DNA of 59,826 bases from Neocallimastix lanati (nom. inval.) (taxonomy: Eukaryota; Neocallimastigomycota; Neocallimastigomycetes; Neocallimastigales; Neocallimastigaceae), in contig JACVTC010000285.1 in the NCBI GenBank assembly GCA_016946835.1, forward strand, positions 1 through 59,826, written 5' to 3'. How positions within the stretch are numbered: the stretch's first letter is position 1; every line of letters begins with the position of its first letter. Shown here piece after piece: positions 34,819 through 44,954 of the stretch. Below the pieces are notes generated by a model that had not been told where the DNA came from, did not search any database, and was given only the letters and a program-made list of their open reading frames with translations. The position numbers and the translations under genes were made by a program.

Positions 34819-35769
34819 CTAGTAGAGTGATTGTTGCCTCCCTTCCTTTTTGTTTTCTCTTGCTTTCATATTGTATTTACAATCTTTAGTGAGATGTCCT
34901 CTTATCTCACAAATATGACAATATAAATTTTTGTTAGTTTTGTTATTGTTTCTGTTTATTTTCTTAACAAAACCTTTTCCTTTATGATAGTTTTTATTTT
35001 TATAACGTTTTTCAATTAGATCTAAATCCATTGGATCATCATGATTATCATGTTCATCCATTGTATTTTCCCAATTTTCTAGATATGATCTAGCTGAAAT
35101 TCTATCTTTTATACTTTCATATAATTGTCTAGCGGTAGTTTCTAAGGTTACATCTATAATATTTTTAAAGTCATTTGGTAAAATATTGAACATGCACTTT
35201 AATTTCTCCCTTTCAGTCAAATTTACTCCGGCATCTTCCATTTTATCGAATATTTCATTTACACTGTCAGCCATCTTCATTATTTGGCTGAGGTTATTCG
35301 CCTTAAGTTTTCGCAATTTCTTGAGCCAGTATTCAGTGTCATTATTCATATCACCGAATTTTGAAGTTAGCTTTTCCATAATTGTGAATGTTTTCTTCAT
35401 TCTATTAACTTCCCTTAATATTTTGTCTTCAATGTTTTGAACCACCATAAGCATTAATTGAGAGTCTTTCTCTTCTGCTTTAGCAATGATTCTATTTCGG
35501 TTTTGACTAAATACTTCATTGTAGTTTACATTTTCTCCATGATTTAATTGTAATTCCTCAATAATCTTCAGGATAGCTTTTACCGTCTTAGATTCTCCAA
35601 TAGGATTAAACATATAGTCATTATCCTTCAGGTGAGAGATAACATCTTCTTCAATGAATTCTTGCATTCCGTATCTCCTAGGTGCAATCATGATAAGGAA
35701 ATTCCATGTGGCAAAATTGGATGTACCACGAAGACGTTGGTCCTTAGATAAGTTAAATTGATAGGCCAT
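34819..35769 (-). CDS. gag: Copia gag of element B
   Basis: 316 codons, intact. N-terminal MAYQFNLSKDQRLRGTSNF and TWNFLIMIAP match copia-type gag (UBN2/Retrotran_gag_2). The C-terminus has one CCHC zinc knuckle, CHICEIRGHLTKDC (C-x2-C-x4-H-x4-C), in a basic context (KKINRNNNKTNKN). It forms the virus-like particle and packages element RNA. It begins 60 bp inside the primer-binding site, with no long leader, unlike element E. It is separated from pol by a stop and a ~45-bp gap, so pol would need readthrough or frameshifting, or decay has split them. Confidence 0.9.
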   Translation of the reverse strand: MAYQFNLSKDQRLRGTSNFATWNFLIMIAPRRYGMQEFIEEDVISHLKDNDYMFNPIGESKTVKAILKIIEELQLNHGENVNYNEVFSQNRNRIIAKAEEKDSQLMLMVVQNIEDKILREVNRMKKTFTIMEKLTSKFGDMNNDTEYWLKKLRKLKANNLSQIMKMADSVNEIFDKMEDAGVNLTEREKLKCMFNILPNDFKNIIDVTLETTARQLYESIKDRISARSYLENWENTMDEHDNHDDPMDLDLIEKRYKNKNYHKGKGFVKKINRNNNKTNKNLYCHICEIRGHLTKDCKYNMKARENKKEGRQQSLY

Positions 35770-35828
35770 CTTAATACTTTGTTAAAATCGATTTTTAAAT
35801 AAAAAGCTTTGTTATTATTATAGAGTAT

Positions 35829-35842
35829 TGAGACTCTTAATC
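35829..35842 (-). promoter_or_regulatory. Primer-binding site of element B (tRNA-Lys anticodon arm)
   Basis: The minus strand reads GATTAAGAGTCTCA immediately inside the 5' LTR. The complement, TGAGACTCTTAATC, equals the anticodon stem-loop of eukaryotic tRNA-Lys(CUU) as remembered. Confidence 0.75.
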
Positions 35843-36087
35843 TTTTATTGATTAATATTTATTTGTTAATAATTAGATATATAACGCAAGTGTTATATAA
35901 ATGGTTAACAAAGATTTAAAGTAAAGATAAAATTATATTTTTTATATTTAATTGTGGCTTGTTCTAGATACATATTAATTTATATTATATTTTGTTATTA
36001 CAATATATTTAATATAATTAAATATAATATTTTATTAAACTTAAGTTGACTATAACTTTATATCAATAAATTTAACATACGTTAACA
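35843..36087 (-). repeat. 5' LTR of element B
   Basis: 245 bp, collinear with 30,647-30,892. Ends (plus strand) in ACGTTAACA followed by target-site duplication TTTAT. Confidence 0.92.
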
Positions 36088-36092
36088 TTTAT

Positions 36093-36160
36093 TATTATTA
36101 TTATTATTATTAATTTTTTTTTTTATTATTAATTTTTATTTTTTTATTATTAATTTTTTT

Positions 36161-36195
<35 letters not shown>

Positions 36196-36397
36196 TTTTT
36201 TTTTTTTTTTTTTTTTTTTTTGGTATTTTTCAGTTAAAAATTAAAAAAATTTTTTTTTTTTTTTTTAATTTTATTTTTAATTCTTATTTGTGTGAATTTA
36301 AACTAAAATGAATTTTGATTTATTAATCAATGAATAAATGAATGAATGAATAAAATTTTATTTATTATTTTTTTTTAAAAATTTTATAATCAGAATT

Positions 36398-36429
<32 letters not shown>

Positions 36430-37183
36430 ATAAATTTTATATATATTTCTTTTAAATTTTAAATTTTATTAATATTTATTTATATATAATAGATAAATAA
36501 ATTTATATAATTTATTTTATTATATTTGTTAAAAGAACAAAATTAGATGACACTCAAATTTTATTAATAAGGTATTTAAGAGTTTTGTTAAAGACATGTT
36601 TTTTTAATTTAATATATTTTATTATTGCATTCTATTTTTTATATATATTATTATGGTTATATCTATATTTTTTAAAAACAAGTTATATCCTTTTGTATTT
36701 ATACTTTTTTTATACAATGAAATTATTTCATTATTTATATTAATTTATATTTTATTTTAATTTATTTATTGTATGACGAATCATTATTTTTAACAATATC
36801 AAATAGATTCACCATTTCCAACCAACCACCACAAATAAAATAAAAATAATTTTAATTTAAAATATACAAATATTTGAAAAAATATATATATTTATATATA
36901 TACTATAATATAATGTTAGATTTTTAAAACAAATAAAACAATTATTTTTAACCAATTATTTTATAATTTTTTGAATCATAAAAATTTATGTAGTAAATTA
37001 TTTTAAATTTAATATAAATGTACTATTAGAATATTATTAAAAAGGCTACGGCCATTAATATAGGTAAATAAAGTTTATAAAAACAAGAAAATTTTTGTAA
37101 ATTTATTTATTGTGTATTTCTGTGTTAAGTGTTGTACGAATTGAGCTTTAATAGCAGGGCTTAACTAAAATATAATATAATAT
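36093..37183. other. AT-rich spacer between elements B and C
   Basis: ATT microsatellite and T homopolymers to 36,430, then low-complexity A/T DNA. A slightly less biased patch lies at 37,040-37,165. No gene seen. Confidence 0.6.
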
Positions 37184-37188
37184 AAAAT
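37184..37188. repeat. Target-site duplication of element C (left)
   Basis: AAAAT before the 5' LTR; the partner copy is at 41,344-41,348. Confidence 0.85.
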
Positions 37189-37434
37189 TGTTAGAATATG
37201 TGAATATAGTTAAATTACTAATAATTAATAATACATTACTAATGTAATAGTTCTTAGAATATTCATGTATTAAGTTATTACTAATATTGTTAAGCCACAT
37301 TTAAGATATATAAATACATGTAATTTGTTCCCATTTTACATAAGCCTTAATCTATATAAAATCAATATAGAAACATGTAACTCTTCATAATTAATAAAGT
37401 TAACTTAATAAGATATAAATCTTATTTTCTAATA
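37189..37434 (+). repeat. 5' LTR of element C
   Basis: Begins TGTTAGAATATG and ends TTTTCTAATA, 246 bp. It contains ATATAAATACATG (possible TATA region) about mid-LTR. Confidence 0.95.
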
Positions 37435-37448
37435 GATTAAGAGTCTCA
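37435..37448 (+). promoter_or_regulatory. Primer-binding site of element C
   Basis: GATTAAGAGTCTCA directly after the LTR, identical to elements B, D and E. A second related word, GACTCTTAAAGAGTC (a 6-bp stem hairpin), follows within ten bases. Confidence 0.8.
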
Positions 37449-37509
37449 TTGACTCTTAAAGAGTCTAATCAACACTCATTGACTCTCATTGACCTTAAGA
37501 GGATTCTCT

Positions 37510-39260
37510 GAAAGATGAATCCTGTGCCAGGCAATACTATTATATCAAAAGGAGAAAATTATTGAAATTCTAACCCTTATAAATCAAGATTTAATTTTAT
37601 GCTATATCTTATGAAACTATTTTAAGATCTAAAATTGAAATCCAAAATTTTGGAAATTTGAAGTGCCGCTGAAAACCATATAGAATATTTCTTCGCAAGG
37701 AGCTTAATTAATTTTGAAGGATTACACTACATAAAGCTAATGAAAATAAAAAGGCAATTGAATATTTTAGAAAAGTAAATATTCTCATTAACAATATGGA
37801 TAATGATATGGATAGTATTAACAACTGGTTATAGTTAAAGTCAAGAATTTTTTTTTTTTTTTTTGGAGATCTATTTTTGAAATTTCGAAATTGAAATTTT
37901 AAATTAAATTAAATAAGAATAATTGAAATAATTCCAAATCTGAAATTAAAGAAAATTTTCTTTTAACGAAATGAATTATTAGAAATATTTTAACTTTATG
38001 AATTGATATTCATAAAATTTAGAAGGATAGAAAATAAAGATGAAGAAAATAAAGAAGAAAATAAAGACGAAGAAAATAATAGTTCATCGAAAGATAATAA
38101 ACTTTATAGGAAAGTATTATGAATTTAATGATGGAGAGAAAAGAGATAAAAAATTCTTTTGATTTATTTTCGATGATTTTACCAGATAATGAAAATGAAG
38201 AAACTATTGAACCTAAAAAAAAAAAAATATATTGCATAATTACCAATAATAACTTCATAATTTTGTGGTGTAAGAATTTTTGTACTACCAGAATCAATAG
38301 AAGGAAATAAAATTTCTTGTCCAGTAGGTTATGCTATTAAAATACATGATATCTTTTTGGAAGAAGAGTTGGTGATAAAGAAACTTGTTCAATAAGTGAA
38401 TATGATAATAAATTTTTTGATATACTTTTAATATAACGAAAGAAAATAAATGTGAAAGTCAGCTAGTAACTGATATTAAAAATCTTTGTGAAAATAAGCA
38501 TTATTGTTATATTAAACCATCTACTGCTCTTTATAAATAAACATGTCCTGATATTCAAGTTTAAATGGAAGTTTTATACCAATATGTTGAAGATAAAAAT
38601 GATCCCAAAAGCCTAAATTTACCGTTGTGATGTTTACCGATAAGGCAAGACCAAATTTTTTGTACGAACATTCCATTATAATACGCTGATATTCATGAAT
38701 ACTCCTTTTTCGTAGATAACAAGATTATTGATTATAATAGACAAGTATATACTATCAAAAATTATACATCTCTTAAATTATGTTATTTATGGGTTAAGTA
38801 CAAATGAATAATGAATGGACTTTTTGGGCAAATGGTGATTCTACTTTAGTTAATCCAAATATAAAATTAGATAGTTTTCATTCCACCTCCAGATAAAGAT
38901 GAAATTCATTTAGTTATTTCAGATAATATTACAGAATTAAATGCAGATACTTATTTATCACTTGTTGATCATTCTGCTATGTTACATACTTTAATTGAAC
39001 AAAATGAAGAGAAGAATTATGTTATTGTTCACAAAATTGGTTTAATTCATATTTTGTAATGATGAGGATGAATGTGATGGTAAATTAAAGAAAGGTGATT
39101 TATAGTTCATTAAGCTTGATATGTTTATTAGTCATATATCGCAGGTATTATTAGAGAACAAATTAAATCTGAAAAAGAATGGTATTCTATGAGAAATAGT
39201 GAAATGCATGAAGGAAATAATGACTTATAAAAAAAAAAAAAAATAGAAGAAAAATATTAG
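37510..39260 (+). pseudogene. Captured gene fragment in element C, including a SUEL lectin domain
   Basis: Degenerate coding sequence in several frames. About 38,020-38,110 is acidic (DEENKEENKDEENN). At 38,265-38,600 a galactose/rhamnose-binding (SUEL, PF02140) lectin domain is recognisable: CPVGYAIKIHDI, FGRRVGDKETC, then LCENKHYCYIKPST and TCPDIQV, MEVLYQYV. This preserves the Cys spacing and the C..GY.I.I...FGR....C order of the family. Further downstream an open stretch reads PPPDKDEIHLVISDNITEL and YLSLVDHSAMLHTLIEQN (38,885-39,040), unrecognised. Stops and frameshifts are frequent, so no product is expected. SUEL domains belong to secreted or cell-surface proteins, not retroelements. 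Confidence 0.65.
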
Positions 39261-39404
39261 ACTACTTGTTAAAGATAAATAATATGATGAACATATAGTT
39301 AATCTATCCCTCAAATATTGTATTACAATCAACTCAAAATATTGCTGTACTGAGAAGTATAGATATCAATATACATTTATAATTTTTATATCCGAATAAT
39401 TTAA

Positions 39405-39980
39405 TAGTTACTGCTTAACTAGAAAGCGGATTATCGAAGGAGGATGTCACAAGTACTAATTAGTATTAGAGTAAGTACATATTCATAAATTAAATAGAAA
39501 TGCTTAGCGTGAAATGAGCATATTCTACAATTTTAAAAAAAAAAAAAAAAAAGGAAGGACGTCATATTTATGAAAGAAATGCTTTACTTGAAATAAGCAT
39601 GTTCTTCAATTTTATTATGTAATTTGAAGTTAATTGAATACCTAGCGTGAAATGGGTATATTCAATTTTATTAAAATAATATATCATGGTTTAACTTAGC
39701 GTGAAATAAGTTTTATCCATAGATAATAGACATTAAGAATTATGAAGGATGGTGTAAGACCTATATATTCTATATAGGGTTCCATCGACTGTGGTATAAC
39801 ACCTTTTGTGAAAGGGCTCCATTAAAATTATGATGACGATGATATAACATTCGTAGAATGTTAGTGATGCCGACTTATTAAAGAAGCGGTGTTTGTAGTA
39901 AGACTCCTCATATTACCTTTTAATATTGTTTATTTTTTTCTCGCCGAACAATTGGTTAATGTTCTATTTAACCGAGTTGA
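39405..39980 (+). ncRNA. Hairpin-rich structured segment of element C
   Basis: At least eight short perfect or near-perfect hairpins occur within ~570 nt. They are CTGCTT/AAGCGG (39,411-39,429); four hairpins with a 10-nt loop mostly AGCGTGAAAT (39,500-39,521, 39,579-39,600, 39,638-39,659, 39,693-39,712); CCTTT-TGTG-AAAGG (39,802-39,815); TAACATTC-GTA-GAATGTTA (39,845-39,863); and GGTTAA/TTAACC (39,954-39,973). There is no open frame. This suggests a structured RNA within the genomic transcript, for packaging, dimerisation or processing. Confidence 0.6.
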
Positions 39981-41087
39981 CAGTTTTCTATAATGTATAA
40001 ACTAATAATTGAAGATATTTTCATATATCATCATATTTTCTGTATACTATTGTGTATAGTATGTTGTTTATTTGGCAATATTTATTTACTGATAATTTTC
40101 ATATATGTTCAAATCTAAATATTTACTTCTAAAATTTTTAGATTTGAGGGGGATAATGATCATATATAAAAATTTAAATTAAGAACATAAACGAATATGA
40201 GAAAACATAAATTATAAGTTAATTAACACGAAAAAAAAAAAAAAAATTTTTTTAGGATATCATTCAGTAACCAAAAGTAATTTAATAGAGAAGAAGATTT
40301 AAAATATTAAAAAGAAGAAAACTAAAATAGTAATTAATTTACATGATAAGACTAATATTTCTCAAGATACTTAAATGACTAAATTATACATTAGCCTAAT
40401 AGTGAAAATTAACAAAAATTAACCTACAAGAAGAAATTAATTGAAATGTTGAATCATTATCAATTATAAGACAATTTATATTATTTACTTAATAAGTTTA
40501 AATGGTTAGAATAATATAATTAACTATGAATGAAATCATATTTAATAACCAAAGATTATGGTTTATAAAGTACACCGATATATATAATTAAGGATTTGTT
40601 GTAATAGTTATCGCTAAAGCTATAAAGCGAAAATATATAAGAGTTAGCGCTTATCTAGAAAAGCGGATTATGATTGGAAGTGATGTAAATCCTAATACAT
40701 AAGAGGTATTCACAGATTGAGATGGTATAATATCACCCTTCAAGAGGAAGGTTTCCATCATATAAATGGTAGATAAACCATAATGATAAGAGATGTTTCA
40801 GGTACATCTAGTATAAGTGGTGTATTAATATTAAATATTAGTTTTAGAGGGAAATAATTAGATTACAAGCATATTAACTATTAAAGAAATTATTTTAGCA
40901 ATATTTAAATTGAATTAAAGAATTAATATGATGTAAGATTATTTTATTTATGAAAAAGTCAAGTTAGGTTAGAAAAGAAATAATTTATAGTTTAATAATA
41001 TCAAGTGAATAATATTATAGAATAGAATATTTTTGTATACACATATTTACTAGTAAACCAATTTATTCATTACTGAATAATTAGGTT
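39981..41087 (+). other. Non-coding 3' interior of element C with internal PPT-like tract
   Basis: No coding potential was seen. GATTTGAGGGGGATAATGAT at 40,141-40,160 looks like an internal polypurine tract followed by an LTR-like start. The block at 40,640-40,860 is a diverged second copy of the segment near 39,410-39,840: CGCTT/AAGCG hairpin then CGGATTAT; later GGTATAATATCACCC against GGTATAACACC. It also holds a GATGG...CCATC hairpin (about 40,722-40,760). Confidence 0.45.
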
Positions 41088-41097
41088 TAAGAGGGAA
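41088..41097 (+). promoter_or_regulatory. Polypurine tract of element C
   Basis: TAAGAGGGAA immediately upstream of the 3' LTR start TGTTAG. Confidence 0.7.
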
Positions 41098-41343
41098 TGT
41101 TAGAATATGTGAATATAGTTAAATTACTAATAATTAATAATACATTACTAATGTAATAGTTCTTAGAATATTCATGTATTAAGTTATTACTAATATTGTT
41201 AAGCCACATTTAAGATATATAAATACATGTAATTTGTTGCCATTTTACATAAGCCTTAATCTATATAAAATCAATATAGAAACATGTAACTCTTCATAAT
41301 TAATAAAGTTAACTTAATAAGATATAAATCTTATTTTCTAATA
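41098..41343 (+). repeat. 3' LTR of element C
   Basis: 246 bp; the only difference seen against the 5' LTR is G for C in TTGTTGCCATTTT. Followed by target-site duplication AAAAT. Confidence 0.95.
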
Positions 41344-41348
41344 AAAAT

Positions 41349-41532
41349 AATATAAAATTGTTTTAATTTTTTGTTTTTTTTATATTTTATTTTATTTTAA
41401 TTTTATATTTTATTTTATTTTAATTTTATATTTTATTTTATTTTAATTTTATATTTTATTTTTTTTTTTTTTTTTTTTTTTTTTTATTTTTTTATTTTAT
41501 TTTAATTTTATATTTTAATTTTTTTTTTTTAT

Positions 41533-41564
<32 letters not shown>

Positions 41565-41640
41565 GTTTTTTATATATATATTTTATTTTTTTTGTATATT
41601 TTATTGTTTAATAAAAAATAATATTTACATTAAATTTTAA
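41349..41640. other. T-rich spacer
   Basis: TTTTATTTTA repeats and T homopolymers only. Confidence 0.7.
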
Positions 41641-43190
41641 TAAGTATTATGTAAATTTATAAATAATTCCAAAGGATATTCTTGAAGCTAATATATTAAA
41701 TAATAATAAATCTGATATTATTTATATTGTAGTTAAAAATTTAAATGATGGGGATATTGTTGAAGAAGAATGTATTGAAACTTTAGATCACAACGAAAAT
41801 GATATCATAATTAATTAACAATAAAAATAATGCCTTTTTGATCACACGAAAAAGACGATTTGGAAAAAAGTTTAAATTTAAATAGAATTAAAGAATTTTT
41901 TAAAATGCGGATGAATGAAAAAGAAATTGAAAAAAGGAAATATGTATTTGATAACAACTTATAAACAAGCAAGGATAGAAAAAATATGTGACATTTTCAC
42001 AAATATTTTGTAATTTATTTGAATTTTAAAAGTAACAATAGTGATGAAAATTATTGTTCTATAATTGATTGTTTAAAAACAAAAATATCTTTTGTTTTTA
42101 TGAATTATAAAAAATAAAATTGATTGTATTAAATTAAGTTAAACAAAACAAGAACAATGAAATATAATTGAACAAAAGTCAGATGATATATTATTAGGAC
42201 TAACCGTTAAATTTTTATGTAAGTATTTAAATGAATTTTATAAAATAAGAAGTATTATTTTAATTGATGAATACGATAAAATTTTTTCTGAAAGGTTAAA
42301 AAGTAAAAGTGCTTTTGATACTATTAAATCTTTATTTTCCGGAAGCATTTAAAGGAAATAAATATTTACATTTTGAAATAGTTACATGTTGTTTAGATTT
42401 AAGATTAAATGAATCAAAATCATAAACTAATAATTTCACAAAAAGCTCACTTTTTAAAAATAATTATTTTAGTGATTACTATGAATTTACAGAAGACGTA
42501 TTAAAAAAAGTATTATCCAATTTTAGTATTTCTGATAGCAAAGAAAAAAGTGACAGTGACAACACAAAAGATGGAATTAAAGAAAAACTTAAAAAAAAAT
42601 ATAGTAGATATTCTTGTTTTTCAGATATAGATATTATTAAAAATATATATAATCAATATACTATAATTAAATTCGTTCAGAAAAATAGGAATAAAAAAAC
42701 AATAATTTTGAATTATCTAATTAATGAGTTTATTCAGAGAAAAATAAAGAGTTAAAAAATCTTTTTAAAAATAATAACCTTAATTTTGATATAGAATTTT
42801 TAAAATTATTATGTGGTGAAATGATTGAATTTTTATTTGATAAACTTTCACAAATTAAATATAATTATTTAACAAATGATATTTCATATGAAGACCGCTG
42901 GAAAGTATTATATCTTTTTTTTTTTTTTTTTTTTTTTTTTTTGGTTAATTAACAGTAGCAGACAAAGAAGAATATAAAAAAAAAAAAAATATCAAAAATA
43001 TGAGTAAATTAATAATAAAAATTTCATCAAATGACCCTAAAGTAGTTAATATGGATGCAGATGAAATTCAAAAATATAAAAATAAATTTGATAAAAAAAG
43101 AAATCGAAAGATATAATGTATTTTAAAATTCAAAATCGAGAAGTTTTAGAATACTTACGTCAATTTGTAGATGAATTAAATTTAAATATT
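41641..43190 (+). pseudogene. AAA-ATPase-like/PD-(D/E)XK pseudogene, cut at its 3' end
   Basis: Begins in the degenerate nuclease region of unit 1 (IIPKDILEAN, then SDIIYIVVKNLNDGDIVEEE). It passes to unit 2 with Walker A LITRKRRFGKK (~41,840; the Ser/Thr is replaced by Lys after a shift), LIDEYDKIFS-like sequence (~42,265) and HFEIVTCCLDLRLNE (~42,375). An open block follows (FSDYYEFTEDVLKKVLS, GIKEKLKKKYSRYSCF). It ends after IKNMSKLIIKISSNDPKVV and EKF.NTYV.. near 43,185, where element D' begins. The C-terminal nuclease is lost. Numerous stops. It shares PKVVNMDADEIQ with the 16.7-kb copy. Confidence 0.85.
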
Positions 43191-44940
43191 TTAATATTAT
43201 ATTCTTCATACATGTTATTTAAGTATTTGAAGAATGATTCCAAAATTATTTTCCAGAGGGGAAAGCTTCAGCTTTAGATTTTTAAAGCATATATCCATAC
43301 TTTTCTTAAAATTTCATCCATGAATGTAATAAAATATTTTTTTATTATTATTAATGGATGATATGTATAAACCTAAGGTATATAATTTTTTTTAATATTT
43401 TTGTAACATTAGGTGTCTTTCCACTGTGTGATTTCCTTGATATTTTACGTACTTTACGTTCGATATTTTTAGGAACTTTTTATTTGATGTAAACTTAGAT
43501 ATTTATTGATGTTTTCTAGGTAATAATGATGACCTTGTCTTCTATGCCAAATTTCTAGGATTTTGCTCAATAACTTCGCTTTAAAGACATATTATTTTTA
43601 TTATTTTCTTTTTAATTCCTTTTATTAATCTTGTAAAGTATTTACTAAGAAATGATGATCATTTGAAGAAAAATATGGTACACTTTGGATACATTATTTT
43701 GGACCCTATAGGTTAAATCTAATACATATGTAATCATCAGCATCAATAATTACTCTGTATCCTATTTTAGCCAGTTCTATTCGTACCAATTAATATTATT
43801 TTAGTTGTAGAATTAGAATATAATAGTCTGTCTTGTGATACATATATTCCATTAAGGAAAGCATTCGAAATGTACTATATATCCCTCGAAGCTACACATC
43901 GTCCCATTGGCACATCTTAATTTAATTTTTACAGTGTTAACTCCTAAAATTATTTAACATAGTAAAAAATCATTAGTTGTATGTTTTCCAGTACCGGTAT
44001 CATATAATCCTTCACTAATATTATCGTCTTCTTCACAATAATTGATATTTGTTTTTCATATAATTCTTGCTTTTTTTTTTTTTTTTTTTAAGAATTATTA
44101 TTTCTTCTGGAATAATGAATTCATTACTCATATATTCATTTAATTAAGAGAGAACTTAGGTATGTCATTAACGTTTATTTCTTCTTTTTTTTTTTTTTTA
44201 TTTATTAGAAGCTTTTATGTTTTCAAAATCAAAATTATCGTTATAGTTTGGTGGCACTCTCTGGATCAAGAATTTTATACACTAAATATAAAAAAAAAAT
44301 TCTTTAGATAATTTTTTTAATTTGGTCATTACTTTAATTTTTTCTTACCTCTTTATATTATTATTCAATTTTTTTTTTCTTCATATTATAAATACAGTCT
44401 CTGGTAGAGTGTCCTTTAACTTCATAAATATGTCAATATATTTTTTTAATATTGCCTTTATAATTATTTTTTATTATATTGGTTACTATTTTAGCTTTCT
44501 TCTGTTCTAGGAGTCAGAGCTATTGTTATTATGGTTGTTGTGTTGGTTTTTTTTTTTTTTTTTTCTTTTTGAATAAATGCAGACAGGAGCTTGCTATAAT
44601 ATTTTTTTTGGTAAATTAATTAATTTATTTAGTAATTAATTACTATGTTAGTCAAATTGTTGGCGTTAGGATTGTAAATAAAACCTTTGCCTTTGGTCAT
44701 TGAGTTTTTCTACGACCTGGACTGGAGACTTCCATGAATTCTTTAATGCCTTGACATTTAACAGGCGGTATTGGTATGGTTCTATAATAAATTTCCACTC
44801 ATTAAAGTTGGATTTTCCATGGAGGACGTTAGTCCTTTAGCTAAGTTAAAAAAGTCTTGTATGATTTCGTAGCGGTGAAGAGGCTTAAATTAAGGTACTT
44901 TTTAATTATAAATTATATGAATCAACTGAGACTCTTAATT
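43190..44940 (-). mobile_element. Copia fragment D' (primer site, gag remnant, protease, N-terminal integrase)
   Basis: Read from 44,940 leftwards: primer-binding site variant (44,927-44,940), then gag N-terminus (FNLAKGLTSSMEN, with KFIIEPYQYR in another frame). After an internal deletion comes a zinc knuckle HIYEVKGHSTRDC (first Cys lost, third position Tyr for Cys), then YDTGTGKHTTND (protease) and LRCANGTMCSFEGY. Frameshifted GAG-pre-integrase and integrase follow (YFITFMDEI, then FFKYLNNMYEEY), ending at 43,190. Sequence is closest to element B. The integrase stops before the second catalytic Asp. Confidence 0.75.
44927..44940 (-). promoter_or_regulatory. Primer-binding site variant in D'
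   Basis: The minus strand reads AATTAAGAGTCTCA, one mismatch from the other elements. No LTR lies next to it; RNase H sequence of element D begins only about 20 bp away. Confidence 0.65.
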
Positions 44941-44954
44941 GGTTAGCTTTATTA

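Larger units (their letters stand above)
30647..36087 (-). mobile_element. Complete Ty1/copia retrotransposon B
   Basis: Minus-strand element bounded by LTRs of about 246 bp (30,647-30,892 and 35,843-36,087), about 97% identical by eye. Target-site duplication TTTAT lies at 30,642-30,646 and 36,088-36,092. LTRs start TGTTAACG in element orientation. Internal order from the right: primer-binding site, gag, protease, integrase, Asn-rich linker, truncated RT/RNase H, polypurine tract. Gag is a single open frame of 316 codons. Pol has few lesions but lacks the RT core, so the element cannot be autonomous. Confidence 0.93.
37189..41343 (+). mobile_element. Non-autonomous LTR element C carrying a captured host gene fragment
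   Basis: Two 246-bp LTRs (37,189-37,434 and 41,098-41,343) differ at one base by eye. They are flanked by target-site duplication AAAAT (37,184-37,188 and 41,344-41,348). A primer-binding site follows the 5' LTR, and a purine run TAAGAGGGAA precedes the 3' LTR. The 3.7-kb interior contains no recognisable gag, protease, integrase or RT. Instead it has a degraded SUEL-lectin gene fragment and ~1.8 kb of non-coding sequence full of hairpins. This matches the LARD class (large retrotransposon derivatives). It must have been mobilised in trans and, given the LTR identity, recently. Confidence 0.9.
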
